A stretch of DNA of 51,970 bases from Gammaproteobacteria bacterium (GCA_011389885.1 JAABTK010000025.1:1-51970); one strand, 5' to 3'. Numbered from the stretch's first letter, positions 15,661-24,740 are shown. The notes: generated by a model from the sequence alone, not told the origin. Made by a program: numbers and translations.

Positions 15661-17316
15661 TTACCCGGCTATTGGCCCGCGTTGGCGCCAGCGCTGCCAC
15701 CAAACGGCTAGGATTGAGAGTAGCCCGAATACGCAGAGGGCGACGGTTACGCCTTTGGCGAAGGTTAGGGCGCGGCCCATTAGGAGTGCGTGCAGCCGCT
15801 CGCGCTCGGCGGACCAGAGTAGGTCGCGGAACTCGGGGTCGAGTTCCAGGGCCTTTTTGTAGGCCAAATAGTAGCGCAGGATGTAGCCGACATAGTGTAC
15901 GGTTTCGTTGCCGATGACCTGTTGCGCCGCGGCTTCGGTTTGGCCGAACCAGCGCTGGGGGTCGCGGCCTTTTTCGGTGGTGAGCTTGCGGACTTTGCTG
16001 ATCTTGGTGGGGCCGGCGTTGTAGGCGGCGAGGGCGAAGAAGAAGCGCGATTCGGGTTTGACCCATTTGGCCGGGTAGTGGTTGTCGAGCAGGTGGCGCA
16101 GGTACTTGAGGCCGGCCTCTACGTTGCGCTCGGGGCGGCGGATGTCGGGGATGCCGACCTCGGGCATTTGGGCGGTGCTGGGGCGCACCTGTAACAATCC
16201 GCGGGCGTTGGCATGGCTTACGCGGGTGTGGTCGAGGCGCGACTCCTGGTAGGCCTGGGCCATGACCGCCAGCCAATCGAAGCCGAATGCCCGGGCGTGT
16301 TGGCGCAGGGTCTCCGCCACCCGGTGCAGGCGGGCGGTGGCCTCCGCCCCCGGGGGGGCGTTGAGCCATTCGGCCTGTTGGTAATAGCGTTTGATTAAGA
16401 CGTTGCCGATGAGGGTGCCTTGTTTGGCGGTCTCCATGAATTGGTTTAGGTTTTCCAGTAGTTGGGGGTTGTCCGGGCGCACCGCCCAGGCCGCTTTGAG
16501 GCCTTGGGCGGCTTGCATATAGGCCAGCACCTGCAGCTCGGGCAGGGCCTGGGCCCAGGCCGTGGCGGTATGGCGGTGCGCCAGCGCCCAGTCGATTTCG
16601 CCGCGCGCCACTCGGCGCAATAGCGCTTCCTCTTTCAGGTCGTAGGGCAGGGTGCGAATATCCAGCCCTTGCCCGGTTTCGGCCTCTAGCAGGTTGCTCA
16701 GGGTGCGCAGGCGGCGGGCGAGCAGGCTGCTGGCGGGGGCGTGAATGGGTTGGCCGATGAGGTCCTGAAAGCCCAGCGGCAGGGTTTCGCGACCCCGGCG
16801 GGTCACCAGCACTTGTTGGATGTCGCTGAGGTATGGCTGCGTGAAGCGGGCCTGCGACTCGCCCGCCGGGTCGATTTTGAGCCCGCCGGCGGCGATGTCG
16901 CCGCGCCCGTCGAGCAGCGCGGGCAGCAGTTCGGTCCTGAGCACGGGCACGAACACCACGGTCAACGGGGCTTCGCCGTCTTGGCGCTGCTTGGATAGAA
17001 AGACCTCGTATTGGTAGCCGAGGTCGTGCTCGAAGCCGTGCAGCACCGGGCCCGCGAGGTAGAAGTCCGGGCGCTCCAGGGGCACCAGGATGCGGATCAG
17101 TCCGCGTTCGCGCAGTTGCTCAAGATCGCCGGTGAAGGGCGCGAGGACGCGCTTTAGGGCCAGCTCGGACGCCACATAGTCCCCTTCGGGGGGCGGCGGA
17201 TTCGTCGCCTGCGCCGTCGCCGGGCCGCCCGCAAGGAGTGCGATGAGGGCGAGCGCGGGCGCCAGCAGGCGGCGAAGCGCCGGGGTGAGCGGGTTGTTGG
17301 TTGGCTGAGCTTGCAT
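15661..17316 (-). CDS. mltF: MltF-like membrane-bound lytic transglycosylase
   Basis: A 551-residue protein that cleaves peptidoglycan glycan strands to 1,6-anhydro ends. Its N-terminal signal region is LAPALALIALLAGGPATAQA. Then comes a periplasmic solute-binding-like domain (about 70-300; LIRILVPLERPDFYL, GRGDIAAGGLKID). The SLT catalytic domain follows, with general acid Glu358 in AQAYQESRLD, then ARGLLQVRPSTA and AAYNAGPTKI. This two-domain order is that of MltF. Unusually, residues about 513-534 form an additional C-terminal membrane helix (VTVALCVFGLLSILAVWW), so the protein may be anchored at its C-terminus. It is convergent with the GT-C gene at 13368 and divergent from pyk. Confidence 0.85.
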   Translation of the reverse strand: MQAQPTNNPLTPALRRLLAPALALIALLAGGPATAQATNPPPPEGDYVASELALKRVLAPFTGDLEQLRERGLIRILVPLERPDFYLAGPVLHGFEHDLGYQYEVFLSKQRQDGEAPLTVVFVPVLRTELLPALLDGRGDIAAGGLKIDPAGESQARFTQPYLSDIQQVLVTRRGRETLPLGFQDLIGQPIHAPASSLLARRLRTLSNLLEAETGQGLDIRTLPYDLKEEALLRRVARGEIDWALAHRHTATAWAQALPELQVLAYMQAAQGLKAAWAVRPDNPQLLENLNQFMETAKQGTLIGNVLIKRYYQQAEWLNAPPGAEATARLHRVAETLRQHARAFGFDWLAVMAQAYQESRLDHTRVSHANARGLLQVRPSTAQMPEVGIPDIRRPERNVEAGLKYLRHLLDNHYPAKWVKPESRFFFALAAYNAGPTKISKVRKLTTEKGRDPQRWFGQTEAAAQQVIGNETVHYVGYILRYYLAYKKALELDPEFRDLLWSAERERLHALLMGRALTFAKGVTVALCVFGLLSILAVWWQRWRQRGPIAG

Positions 17317-17426
17317 AGGACCCTAGGTGATTTAGGATTTAGGTGCGATTATCGCGCATTTTGACCGCAATAGGGGATTGGAGTTTAACCGCTGCGCGGC
17401 AGGGACGGGAGATGCAGGCCCGCAAC

Positions 17427-17435
17427 TGCTATACT
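17427..17435 (+). promoter_or_regulatory. Extended -10 promoter upstream of pyk
   Basis: TGCTATACT fits an extended -10 (TGn followed by TATACT at 17430-17435), about 80 bases before the pyk start. An alternative pair further upstream is TTGACC (17361-17366), a 17-base spacer and TTTAAC. The predicted leader contains a GCGCGAAGCGC hairpin. Confidence 0.45.
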
Positions 17436-17517
17436 GTGCGCCTAAGTCTGCGCGAGACTAGCGCCAAACCATGCGCGAAGCGCCCGATAGCGCTCCAATC
17501 ATCGACCCGGAATCTTC

Positions 17518-18975
17518 ATGACCAGCCACCAGGCCATCCCCAAGCCCCCGTTTCGCAAGACCAAGATCGTCGCCACCATCGGCCCCGCCTGTGACGACCT
17601 AGAAACCCTGAAGCAGATGATCGCCGCGGGCATGAATGTGGCGCGGTTGAACCTCTCGTTCGGGGCCGGCCAGGACCAGCAGGAGCGGGTGGCGCGGATT
17701 CGCGCCGCGGCGGAGGCCATGCACGCCTCGGTGGCGATTATGGCGGATACCCGCGGGATTGAAATCCGCACCGGCCGGCTCGACGGCCCCTCGGCGGAGC
17801 TGAGCCGGGATCGTCCGTTTGTCATCTATGGCGACGGGCGCATGGGGGATTGCAACGGTATGGCTACGTCTTACGCCAAGCTGTATTCCGAGGTGGCGCC
17901 CGGCGTGCCCATCCTGCTGGACGACGGCGCCATTGAGTTGGAGGTGCTGTCGGTTCAGGGCGCCGCAATCCACTGCCGGGTGGTGCATGGCGGGGTGTTG
18001 CGGGCGAATAAGGGCGTGAATCTGCCGGAGACCCAGCTCTCGATTAGCGCGGTCAGCCCAGAGAACCGCGAGGATGTGATTCGGGAGATGACCTTTGCGG
18101 CGGAGAATCAAATCGAGTATGTGGCCGCCTCTTTCGTGCAAACCGCGGAGGATATTGGCAAGATGCGGGAGATTTTGCTGGAAAAGGGCGTCAAGATCCC
18201 GATTATCGCCAAGATCGAGAACAAGGCCGGGGTGCGTAACCTGGAGGAGATCGTGCAGGCCGCGGACGGCATTATGGTGGCCCGCGGCGACCTGGGGGTG
18301 GAGCTGCCGCTGGCGGATGTGCCGGGGATGCAGAAGAAGATGATTCGCACTACTGTTTCCAGCGGCAAGCCGGTGATTACCGCTACGCAAATGCTGGCCT
18401 CGATGGAAAACAACCCCAAGCCGACCCGGGCCGAGGCCTCGGACGTGGCCAATGCCATCCTCGATGGCACTTCGGCGGTGATGTTGTCGGGGGAGACCGC
18501 GATGGGCAGGTTCCCGGTGCTGGCGGTGCAGACCATGGCGGTGCTCGCGGTGCGCACCGAGGAGTCCCTGGCCGAATACGGCTATCTGCAAAAGGCCAAG
18601 CCGAATCGGGACAAGAAGGTCACCGAGGCGGTGAGCCAGGCCGCCATCACTATGGCCGATCACCTGCAGGCGGCGGCCATCTTGAGCCTGACCTCCAGCG
18701 GCTTCACCTCGCGCCAGATCTCCAAGTATCGGCCGTCTTCGCCGATCTTGGCGGTGACCGAGAGCGCCGAGGTGGCGCGCCAGTTGGCGTTGAATTGGGG
18801 CGTGGCGGCGCTGCGCTATACGGGCGCGCTGGACGATGAGCAAAAGACCGCCTTGGCCATTGAGCACGCCCGCGGCCTGGGCCTGGTGGGGGCGGGCGAT
18901 GTGGTGGTGATTACCGCCAGCCATGACCAAAAGGCGGGGGGCACCGATTCGATTCGGGTCAAGATCCTCGACTGA
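17518..18975 (+). CDS. pyk: Pyruvate kinase
   Basis: A 485-residue enzyme converting phosphoenolpyruvate and ADP to pyruvate and ATP. Family motifs: TKIVATIGPA, NVARLNLSFG (N45 and S47 as potassium ligands), the Lys of IIAKIENKAGV, GIMVARGDLGVELP, and ITATQMLASM...PTRAEASDVANAILDGTSAVMLSGETA. Two signature positions are unusual: DTRGIEIRTG replaces the common DTKGPEIRT (Lys to Arg, Pro to Ile), and His of NFSHG is Phe. The core ligands N45, S47, D77 and T78 remain, so activity is expected. The next gene starts two bases after the stop, suggesting co-transcription. Confidence 0.93.
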   Translation: MTSHQAIPKPPFRKTKIVATIGPACDDLETLKQMIAAGMNVARLNLSFGAGQDQQERVARIRAAAEAMHASVAIMADTRGIEIRTGRLDGPSAELSRDRPFVIYGDGRMGDCNGMATSYAKLYSEVAPGVPILLDDGAIELEVLSVQGAAIHCRVVHGGVLRANKGVNLPETQLSISAVSPENREDVIREMTFAAENQIEYVAASFVQTAEDIGKMREILLEKGVKIPIIAKIENKAGVRNLEEIVQAADGIMVARGDLGVELPLADVPGMQKKMIRTTVSSGKPVITATQMLASMENNPKPTRAEASDVANAILDGTSAVMLSGETAMGRFPVLAVQTMAVLAVRTEESLAEYGYLQKAKPNRDKKVTEAVSQAAITMADHLQAAAILSLTSSGFTSRQISKYRPSSPILAVTESAEVARQLALNWGVAALRYTGALDDEQKTALAIEHARGLGLVGAGDVVVITASHDQKAGGTDSIRVKILD

Positions 18976-18977
18976 GC

Positions 18978-19595
18978 ATGGGTTTGGATTTGCATTGGGC
19001 CGAGCACGACGAGCTGAGGGCGCGCCTGAGCGCGGCGGACTATGAGGCGCGGGTGGCGGAGTACATAGAGGCCCTGATGTTGGCCTTTATGCGTTCGCCC
19101 GAGGGCGAGGCGGTGGCCGCGGGCAATGAGTTCGCCGGCCTGTGGGCGGGCCAGTTCCTGCGCCTGGCGCTTGTTGGCCTGGGGCGGCCCCCGGGGCGGC
19201 TCGATGCGGCCGATGCGGGGCAGGTGGTTACCGCCTGGTTTCCGGCCGAGGTCTGCCTGGGGGAGGGCGAGGAGGCGGCGGCGATTATCCCCGAGCTGCT
19301 GGCCTTTTGGCAGTTTTTGGGCCGCGAACACGCCTTGCCGCAGGCCGCGGCGGCGCTGCAACGGCTGCGCGCGGCGGCCCCGGGGTTTCCTCAGCGGATG
19401 CAGGACGCAAGCCTGTTTAGCGAACGCAAGCGGCGTTTTTTGCACGGCGAGCCGGCGCCTGGCCGAACCCCGGCCGCGCCGGGGCCGCCGCGGGCCGATG
19501 CCAAGCGGGCGCCAAGCCCGCGGGTTGAGGGGCCGCGCAGGCGCGCCATCGGCAACCGCAAGCGCAAACGCCGCCTCGCCCGCAGCGGGAAATAG
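18978..19595 (+). CDS. Conserved-looking unknown protein with basic tail
   Basis: A 205-residue protein starting MGLDLHWAEHDELRARLSAA just two bases after the pyk stop, so probably translated from the same message. The first 150 residues look helical and are rich in Ala, Leu and Glu. The last 60 are low-complexity and strongly basic (RRRAIGNRKRKRRLARSGK), which could bind nucleic acid or simply be disordered. I do not recognise a family, and there are no membrane segments. Confidence 0.6.
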   Translation: MGLDLHWAEHDELRARLSAADYEARVAEYIEALMLAFMRSPEGEAVAAGNEFAGLWAGQFLRLALVGLGRPPGRLDAADAGQVVTAWFPAEVCLGEGEEAAAIIPELLAFWQFLGREHALPQAAAALQRLRAAAPGFPQRMQDASLFSERKRRFLHGEPAPGRTPAAPGPPRADAKRAPSPRVEGPRRRAIGNRKRKRRLARSGK

Positions 19596-19717
19596 CCCTG
19601 GGCGCCGGTGCGCCAAGGTATTATCCGCGTCAGCGGATTTGAAAACCGCCCTGCAATGTGTTTACCTAAATGCGTTTATCTAAACCAACGCCAAGCATCC
19701 ATCGGGAGAGAATACGC

Positions 19718-19810
19718 GTGGAGAACAGAAAAAAAGTCGCCCTGCGCCTTGGTGAAGGGGTCGCAGCGGCCGCCTTCGGTCGCCACTACGGCGCCTTGTG
19801 TTTCTTCTAA
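19718..19810 (+). CDS. 30-codon ORF translationally coupled to the 665-residue gene
   Basis: A GTG at 19718, preceded by GGGAGAG at seven bases, opens a 30-residue frame beginning MENRKKVALRLGEGVAAAAF and ending GRHYGALCFF. Its TAA (19808-19810) overlaps the ATG of the following gene as TAATG. The downstream ATG has no ribosome-binding site of its own, so translation of this peptide probably delivers ribosomes to it. It could be a regulatory leader or a genuine small peptide. No family is recognised. Confidence 0.45.
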   Translation: MENRKKVALRLGEGVAAAAFGRHYGALCFF

Positions 19811-21807
19811 TGCAGCCGCCTTCCGCAGAGACCGCCGGCCCCGTCGAGCGCCTGGTCACGCAGTTGGACCGCGCGGTGCAGCGTTTAGCGCAAACCCGGC
19901 CCTTCGCCAAAGAGACCGCACGGCGTCAGGTGCTGGACCTGCTTCGGCGCCTGCTCGCTGCCGAGGGCGGCGTGGCGCCGGTGCGTCAGCGGGTGGCCGA
20001 GATCGAGGCCGCGGGCTTTTTTCAGGGCACCGACTGGGATCACCCCGAGATCTTGCAACCGCTGTTGGTGCAGCACACCCTGCATTCGGGCGATACCCTG
20101 AGTATTGTGTTGGAATGCACCAGTCAGTTGCGCTTGTTGGCGGTGGCGCGTAACGAATTCTTCCACCCGCGCATCGCCTCCGAGCAGGCCCATCACTTCC
20201 TGTCGCAGGTGCTGGCGCTGAACCTGCAAATGCTGTTCGACCGCGGCACCGAACAGGCGCGCAATCAGGTCATGGGGGCGGCCATCCGCAACGTCTTGCA
20301 GGATGTGGTGGAGGGCATCGGCTTTGGCAATATCCTGGAGGGGCTGATTGAGGAGATTTGGCGCATCCTCGCCCAGCGCCCCATTATGCTGAACGATGTC
20401 AAGGGCATGGTGACCCAAATCGCCCTGTGCCTGCATGACCCGGACATTGATGTCGGCGGGACCAACCTCGGCGCGGACCGCCTGATTAGCGCCCTCTACG
20501 GCCCCACTGCGGCCACCCGCGAAGACCCGGGCTTGGCGGTGTACCGCGAACGCCTCACGGCCATGGACGATAACGCACTGGAGCAAGAAGCGGGGGCCTT
20601 TGGCCGCGCCATGCACGATTCGGGTCTGGTGTCGCCCTATCATGCGGTGTTCCTGCGCTTTGTGAACGACCGCCGCGACCACCTGCCGGCCCAGGCCTTG
20701 GGCCTCAGCAGCACCGGCCAGGACGCCCTGTTGTGCTACCGCCAATTGGCTCAGACCCTAATCCATCAAGCGGTGCATCCGCAGACCTGCCAATGCATCT
20801 ACGGCTTGGCGCTGATGCTGGAGCGCGGCATTCTGTACATGCCGTCGCTGGCCCCGGCGCTGTGGCGTCAAATCGGGCTGTCGCTGTGCCCGGAGGCGGA
20901 AGAGGTCATCGCCCGCACCTTTGGCCGCGAGTTGCCGCCGGCCATTTTCCTGCTCTCGGGGGTGATTAGCTTACTGGGCCAACCCCTGGGGGTGGGGCAG
21001 GGCAATAACCCGACCTGTCAATCCGCGCGCGCCATCTCCATGTGGGCCTATACAGACCCCGATTATCTGTTGCAGGTGCTCACCTGGGCCGCCCGCGACA
21101 ATGAAGTGATTATGCACTTCGAGGGCCAGGAGATCTCCTCCACCGCCCTGCAGGCCGGCCTGGCGCAGTCCCCGCCGATGGACGTGGATCCGCTGTCGGT
21201 GGTGTTGGTGCCGCATTTGGACCGAATCTATCTGGAGATGGGCCGCCATTGCGTCGGCCGCCCCCAAGACCCGCACCAATGGGTGAACCCCGAACTGCAT
21301 GGCTGGTGGGTGGGGCGCGGCTTTGCCATCGCCGTCGATGTGGCCAGCGGCGCGCTGGACGACTACCCCGGCTTTATCCGCGCCTTCTACGCCGCCTATC
21401 ACCCCTATTACAACGGCAACCAGCCGGTGATTCACCCGCAACCCGCGGGCCTGGCCATCACCGACAGCGCGGCCCGCTTTGTGGGTTGGCACGCCATCGC
21501 CATCTACCGCGTGGGGCTGGACCAGAACAACAAAATGCGGGTCTACTTCTACAACCCCAATAACGACAGCGGCCAAAACTGGGGCGACGGCGTAGTGGTG
21601 GCCACCGAGGGCTCGGCCGAACGCTATGGCGAATCCTCCCTGCCGGTGGACCAATTCGCCTCCCGCCTGTACCTATTCCACTTCGACCCCCTAGAGCGCG
21701 GCTACCCCGAAGCCGTGCCCACCGAGGAAGTCGAACGCGCCGCCGCCACGGGGCGCAAAAGCTGGGCCGCCGGGCGCCACGAAAACCCGCCGCCGGACGC
21801 GGCCTGA
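19810..21807 (+). CDS. 665-residue protein with papain-like Cys-His-Asn arrangement, function unknown
   Basis: ATG at 19810 is chosen because it overlaps the stop of the 30-codon ORF; an in-frame GTG lies at 19798. Residues 1 to about 380 look mainly helical. The C-terminal 270 residues contain GQGNNPTCQSARAIS (Cys403 with upstream Gln), GWHAIAIYRVG (His561) and YNPNNDSGQNWGDG (Asn582), the order found in papain-fold cysteine peptidases and transglutaminase-like enzymes. There is no signal peptide or membrane helix, so it is probably cytoplasmic. The family is not one I can name, and peptidase activity is inferred from motif order alone. Confidence 0.6.
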   Translation: MQPPSAETAGPVERLVTQLDRAVQRLAQTRPFAKETARRQVLDLLRRLLAAEGGVAPVRQRVAEIEAAGFFQGTDWDHPEILQPLLVQHTLHSGDTLSIVLECTSQLRLLAVARNEFFHPRIASEQAHHFLSQVLALNLQMLFDRGTEQARNQVMGAAIRNVLQDVVEGIGFGNILEGLIEEIWRILAQRPIMLNDVKGMVTQIALCLHDPDIDVGGTNLGADRLISALYGPTAATREDPGLAVYRERLTAMDDNALEQEAGAFGRAMHDSGLVSPYHAVFLRFVNDRRDHLPAQALGLSSTGQDALLCYRQLAQTLIHQAVHPQTCQCIYGLALMLERGILYMPSLAPALWRQIGLSLCPEAEEVIARTFGRELPPAIFLLSGVISLLGQPLGVGQGNNPTCQSARAISMWAYTDPDYLLQVLTWAARDNEVIMHFEGQEISSTALQAGLAQSPPMDVDPLSVVLVPHLDRIYLEMGRHCVGRPQDPHQWVNPELHGWWVGRGFAIAVDVASGALDDYPGFIRAFYAAYHPYYNGNQPVIHPQPAGLAITDSAARFVGWHAIAIYRVGLDQNNKMRVYFYNPNNDSGQNWGDGVVVATEGSAERYGESSLPVDQFASRLYLFHFDPLERGYPEAVPTEEVERAAATGRKSWAAGRHENPPPDAA

Positions 21808-21821
21808 CCCCCCCGCTGACT

Positions 21822-22197
21822 AGTACGGCTGGGCGCAAATAGCGGAAACAACGGTTTTTAGGAGCGCAGAGGGCGCAGGGCCATTGAACCGCGAATGGAC
21901 GCGAATGGACGCGAAAACTCACTGCGCTACAGGCGGAACCGGACACGCCTTGGTCGTGCCGGGAATAGGCTGTGCCGAGGAGCGAGGCGCATCGCGAGGA
22001 TCTGGAGTGAAAAACCTTAGTTTTTCCCGAGCGAAGCGAGGATTTGGCAAGCCCCAAGGCGGGCTACGAAAGTCGCCTGGCCGCGTGCGGGACCGAGGCG
22101 AAGCGGGCCATTGAACCGCGAATGGACGCGAAAACTCACTGCGCGCGCTGCGTCCCGAGGGCGCCCGGGTTGTTTCTGACACTCAGGCGCAGGCGGA
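21822..22197. repeat. Intergenic repeats: direct repeat pair around a 177-base spacer
   Basis: GGGCCATTGAACCGCGAATG...AACTCACTGCGC occurs at 21878-21927 and 22105-22144. The first copy has a ten-base internal duplication (TGGACGCGAA twice). Before it lies a gene-tail repeat with AAATAGCGGAAACAACGG. No gene is supportable in this stretch. Confidence 0.55.
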
Positions 22198-22686
22198 CTA
22201 GTCATCATCCGGCCCGCCGAGGGCGCGCGGCCCGGAGCGGGGCGGCAGGGTCGGCAACGCCGTCTCCGGCTTGCCTAGCCATTGCCCGAGCGAGCGCTTG
22301 GAATGGGCCGCGATCCATTCTTTGGTGAAACCCGACTCGGCGAATAGGTAACCCGCCAGATAGCCCCGATCCTCGAACAGGAGGTCCTGCTCGGGCGGGT
22401 CGAAGGGGGTGTTTAGGCTGATGCGGGCGATATGCCCCAGGTTGATTCCGCGCCCGTCGTCCACAATGATTAGATGGGGAAACAACCGCTTGGCCGGGTC
22501 CGGCCGGGGAAAATCCACCACCGCCAACAGCTCGAAGGGCCGATCCGTAATCCGCGCCGAGGCCTGCGTCTCGCTAATCAGGATCTCCGCCAAATAGACC
22601 GGCCGGCCCACCGCCGCCTTCAGCCGCTCCACCCCCTGCCGGTAGGAAGCCGAGGGCCAGAGGTTGGTGTCATCGGCGCCGTGCAT
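22198..22686 (-). CDS. Unknown soluble protein
   Basis: A 162-residue protein from ATG at 22684-22686 (MHGADDTNLWPSASYRQGVE). It is hydrophilic with a mixed alpha/beta look (LFPHLIIVDDGRGINLGHIARISLNTPF, LLFEDRGYLAGYLFAESGF). There are no membrane or signal segments. Codon use resembles housekeeping neighbours. The frame extends upstream into the CGCAAAG-type repeat, which is unlikely to be coding. I do not recognise the family. Confidence 0.55.
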   Translation of the reverse strand: MHGADDTNLWPSASYRQGVERLKAAVGRPVYLAEILISETQASARITDRPFELLAVVDFPRPDPAKRLFPHLIIVDDGRGINLGHIARISLNTPFDPPEQDLLFEDRGYLAGYLFAESGFTKEWIAAHSKRSLGQWLGKPETALPTLPPRSGPRALGGPDDD

Positions 22687-22788
22687 GGGGTTTATAACGC
22701 AAAGATCGCAAAGGAGGCGCAAAGGGCGCAAAGAGATGTTAGCGGCCCTCCATTCGCGCGACCAGAGGGGCTCGCATCCGAGCGGGGC

Positions 22789-23100
22789 ATGTCCTCACAC
22801 AATTTCTCAGCGAATTTGGATGTATACAAGACAATACCAAAATACAATGTAATCTTCGAATCCAAGGAACGGATCCATGGCCTTGAGCCCATGGCGGTTG
22901 ACTGGGTTTTGTATGAATGCATCCTCAAGATCAAGGACGGCGGAAAAACCCCGGTCTCGCTCGCAATGAAATTCATTCCCCCTCATCCTTACGCAATCAA
23001 TATGCCAATGGAAAAGACCCTCAAGGCCGAGAGTATTTCAGCGCTATACGGGAAGGTCTTCAACTTTCTATCGAACCATGGAATCCTGTTCAAAGGCTGA
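22789..23100 (+). CDS. Unknown small protein
   Basis: A 103-residue protein beginning MSSHNFSANLDVYKTIPKYN and ending LYGKVFNFLSNHGILFKG. Its base composition is distinctly more AT-rich than its surroundings, which points to horizontal origin. Upstream in-frame sequence lies in dispersed repeats, so the ATG at 22789 is preferred; no strong ribosome-binding site is visible. It is divergent from the unknown gene at 22198-22686 and convergent with bioA. No family recognised. Confidence 0.5.
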   Translation: MSSHNFSANLDVYKTIPKYNVIFESKERIHGLEPMAVDWVLYECILKIKDGGKTPVSLAMKFIPPHPYAINMPMEKTLKAESISALYGKVFNFLSNHGILFKG

Positions 23101-23149
23101 ATCTTTGCGCCCTTTGCCTCCCCCCCGCGTCCTTTGCGTTATAGAAAAA

Positions 23150-24427
23150 CTAAAGCACCTCGTCCAGGGTCTTCACCACCCCAGCGGTGAGCGCCGCCAG
23201 ATCCTCCGGCGACATCACGAAGGGCGGCATCAGGTACACCAGGCGCCCGAAGGGCCGCACCCAAACGCCGTTTTCCACAAAGCGCGGCTGAATCACCGCC
23301 ATATCCACCGGCTGGTGCAGCTCGACCACGCCGATGGCCCCGAGCACCCGCACCTCTTTAACCTGGGGCCAGTCCGCACAGGGCGCAAGGCCCTGCTTGA
23401 GGCCCTGCTCGATGGCCGCCACCCGCTGCCGCCAGGGCGATTCCAGCAACAACCGAATACTGGCCGCGGCCGCGGCGCAGGCCAACGGGTTGGCCATAAA
23501 GGTGGGGCCGTGCATAAACAGCCCCGGCTCACCCTGACCGATGGTGTGCGCCAGATGGCGGCTGGTCAATAGCGCGGCCAGGGTCATATAGCCGCCGGTG
23601 AGGGCCTTGCCCAGGGCCAGGATGTCCGGCTCGATGCCCGCGTGCTCGCAGGCGAACAGTCGGCCGGTGCGGCCGAAGCCGGTGGCGATCTCGTCCAGCA
23701 CCAGCAGCACCCCGAACTCGTCGCACAGCTCCCGCACCCGCCGCAGATACCCCGGCGCATGAAACCGCATGCCCCCCGCCCCCTGCACGATGGGTTCCAT
23801 TACGACGGCCGCAATCTCCCGCCCCTGGGCCTCCAAATGCCCGCGCAGCGAGGCGAGGTCCGCATCCGTGCTGGGCCGCTCGAAACCCGCCGGCGGCGCG
23901 TCCGCGAACAGGTGCTTCGGCAGCATGTCGCTGAACAGCGTGTGCATCCCGTTTACCGGATCGCACACCGACATGGCCCCGAAGGTGTCGCCGTGATAGC
24001 CCCCGCGCACGGTCAGAAACCGCTGCCGCTTCTCGCCCCGGGCGTGCCAATACTGCACCGCCATCTTCAGCGCCGCCTCCATCGACACCGACCCCGAATC
24101 GGCGAAGAACACCACCTCCAGCGACGGCGGCGTGATCTCCACCAACTGCCGCCCCAACTCCACCGCCGGCGGGTGGGTCAGGCCCCCGAACATCACATGG
24201 GCCATACGCCCCAACTGCCCCTCCAGCGCCCGATTCATCTGCGGATGATTATAGCCATGAATCGCGCACCACCAGGACGCCATCCCGTCGATCAACTCCC
24301 GCCCGTCCGCCAGCCGCAGCCGCACCCCCTCCGCACTCACCACCGGAAACACCGGCAAATCCGTGCCGATGGCGTTATAAGGATGCCAAATGTGATCGCG
24401 ATCAAAGGTTGTAAGGTCTTCAGTCAT
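23150..24427 (-). CDS. bioA: Adenosylmethionine-8-amino-7-oxononanoate aminotransferase
   Basis: A 425-residue PLP enzyme of biotin synthesis that aminates 8-amino-7-oxononanoate (KAPA) to diaminopelargonate (DAPA) using S-adenosylmethionine. The N-terminus DRDHIWHPYNAI, the substrate-site pair W52-W53 in ASWWCAIHGYNHP, Y144 in GGYHGDTFGAMSVCDP, D245 in LDEIATGFGRTG and the PLP lysine K274 in LALGKALTGGYMTLAALL all match BioA rather than ornithine or GABA aminotransferases. Length is normal. No other bio genes are next to it; both flanks are dispersed repeats. Confidence 0.93.
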   Translation of the reverse strand: MTEDLTTFDRDHIWHPYNAIGTDLPVFPVVSAEGVRLRLADGRELIDGMASWWCAIHGYNHPQMNRALEGQLGRMAHVMFGGLTHPPAVELGRQLVEITPPSLEVVFFADSGSVSMEAALKMAVQYWHARGEKRQRFLTVRGGYHGDTFGAMSVCDPVNGMHTLFSDMLPKHLFADAPPAGFERPSTDADLASLRGHLEAQGREIAAVVMEPIVQGAGGMRFHAPGYLRRVRELCDEFGVLLVLDEIATGFGRTGRLFACEHAGIEPDILALGKALTGGYMTLAALLTSRHLAHTIGQGEPGLFMHGPTFMANPLACAAAAASIRLLLESPWRQRVAAIEQGLKQGLAPCADWPQVKEVRVLGAIGVVELHQPVDMAVIQPRFVENGVWVRPFGRLVYLMPPFVMSPEDLAALTAGVVKTLDEVL

Positions 24428-24740
24428 AAGGGCCTATCCAGGGTTTGTGTTGGGGCGCAAAGGGCGAAGATATAACGCAAAGGGCGCAAATATAACGCAA
24501 AGCACGCACAAAGGGCGCGAAAGGGTTCTGGTTCCCACGCGCCGCGTGGAAACCCGGTCGGGGCGCGCAGCTCGTAGGGTGCGTTAGGCGCGCATGCCAC
24601 CCAGCTCAAATTCAACTCCATCACCGCCGCGCGCCGTAACGCACCATCCCGGGCGGGCATATAACGCAAAGGACGCAGAGGAGACGCAAAGGGCGCTAAG
24701 GTTGTTTTTGGTCTCCCTTTAGCTATCCCTTACCGCCGAC
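24428..24740. repeat. Repeat cluster downstream of the coiled-coil gene and upstream of bioA
   Basis: Contains several CGCAAAG units at 24456-24525, the hairpin at 24532-24552, a GGTGCGTTA (24578-24586) / TAACGCACC (24637-24645) palindromic element with inner arms GGCGCGC and GCGCGCC, and another CGCAAAGGACGCAGAG run at 24661-24700. No gene is visible. Confidence 0.55.

Noticed and set aside
23642-24475. 277-codon plus-strand frame opposite bioA
   Set aside because: Shadow frame; BioA on the minus strand is unambiguous.
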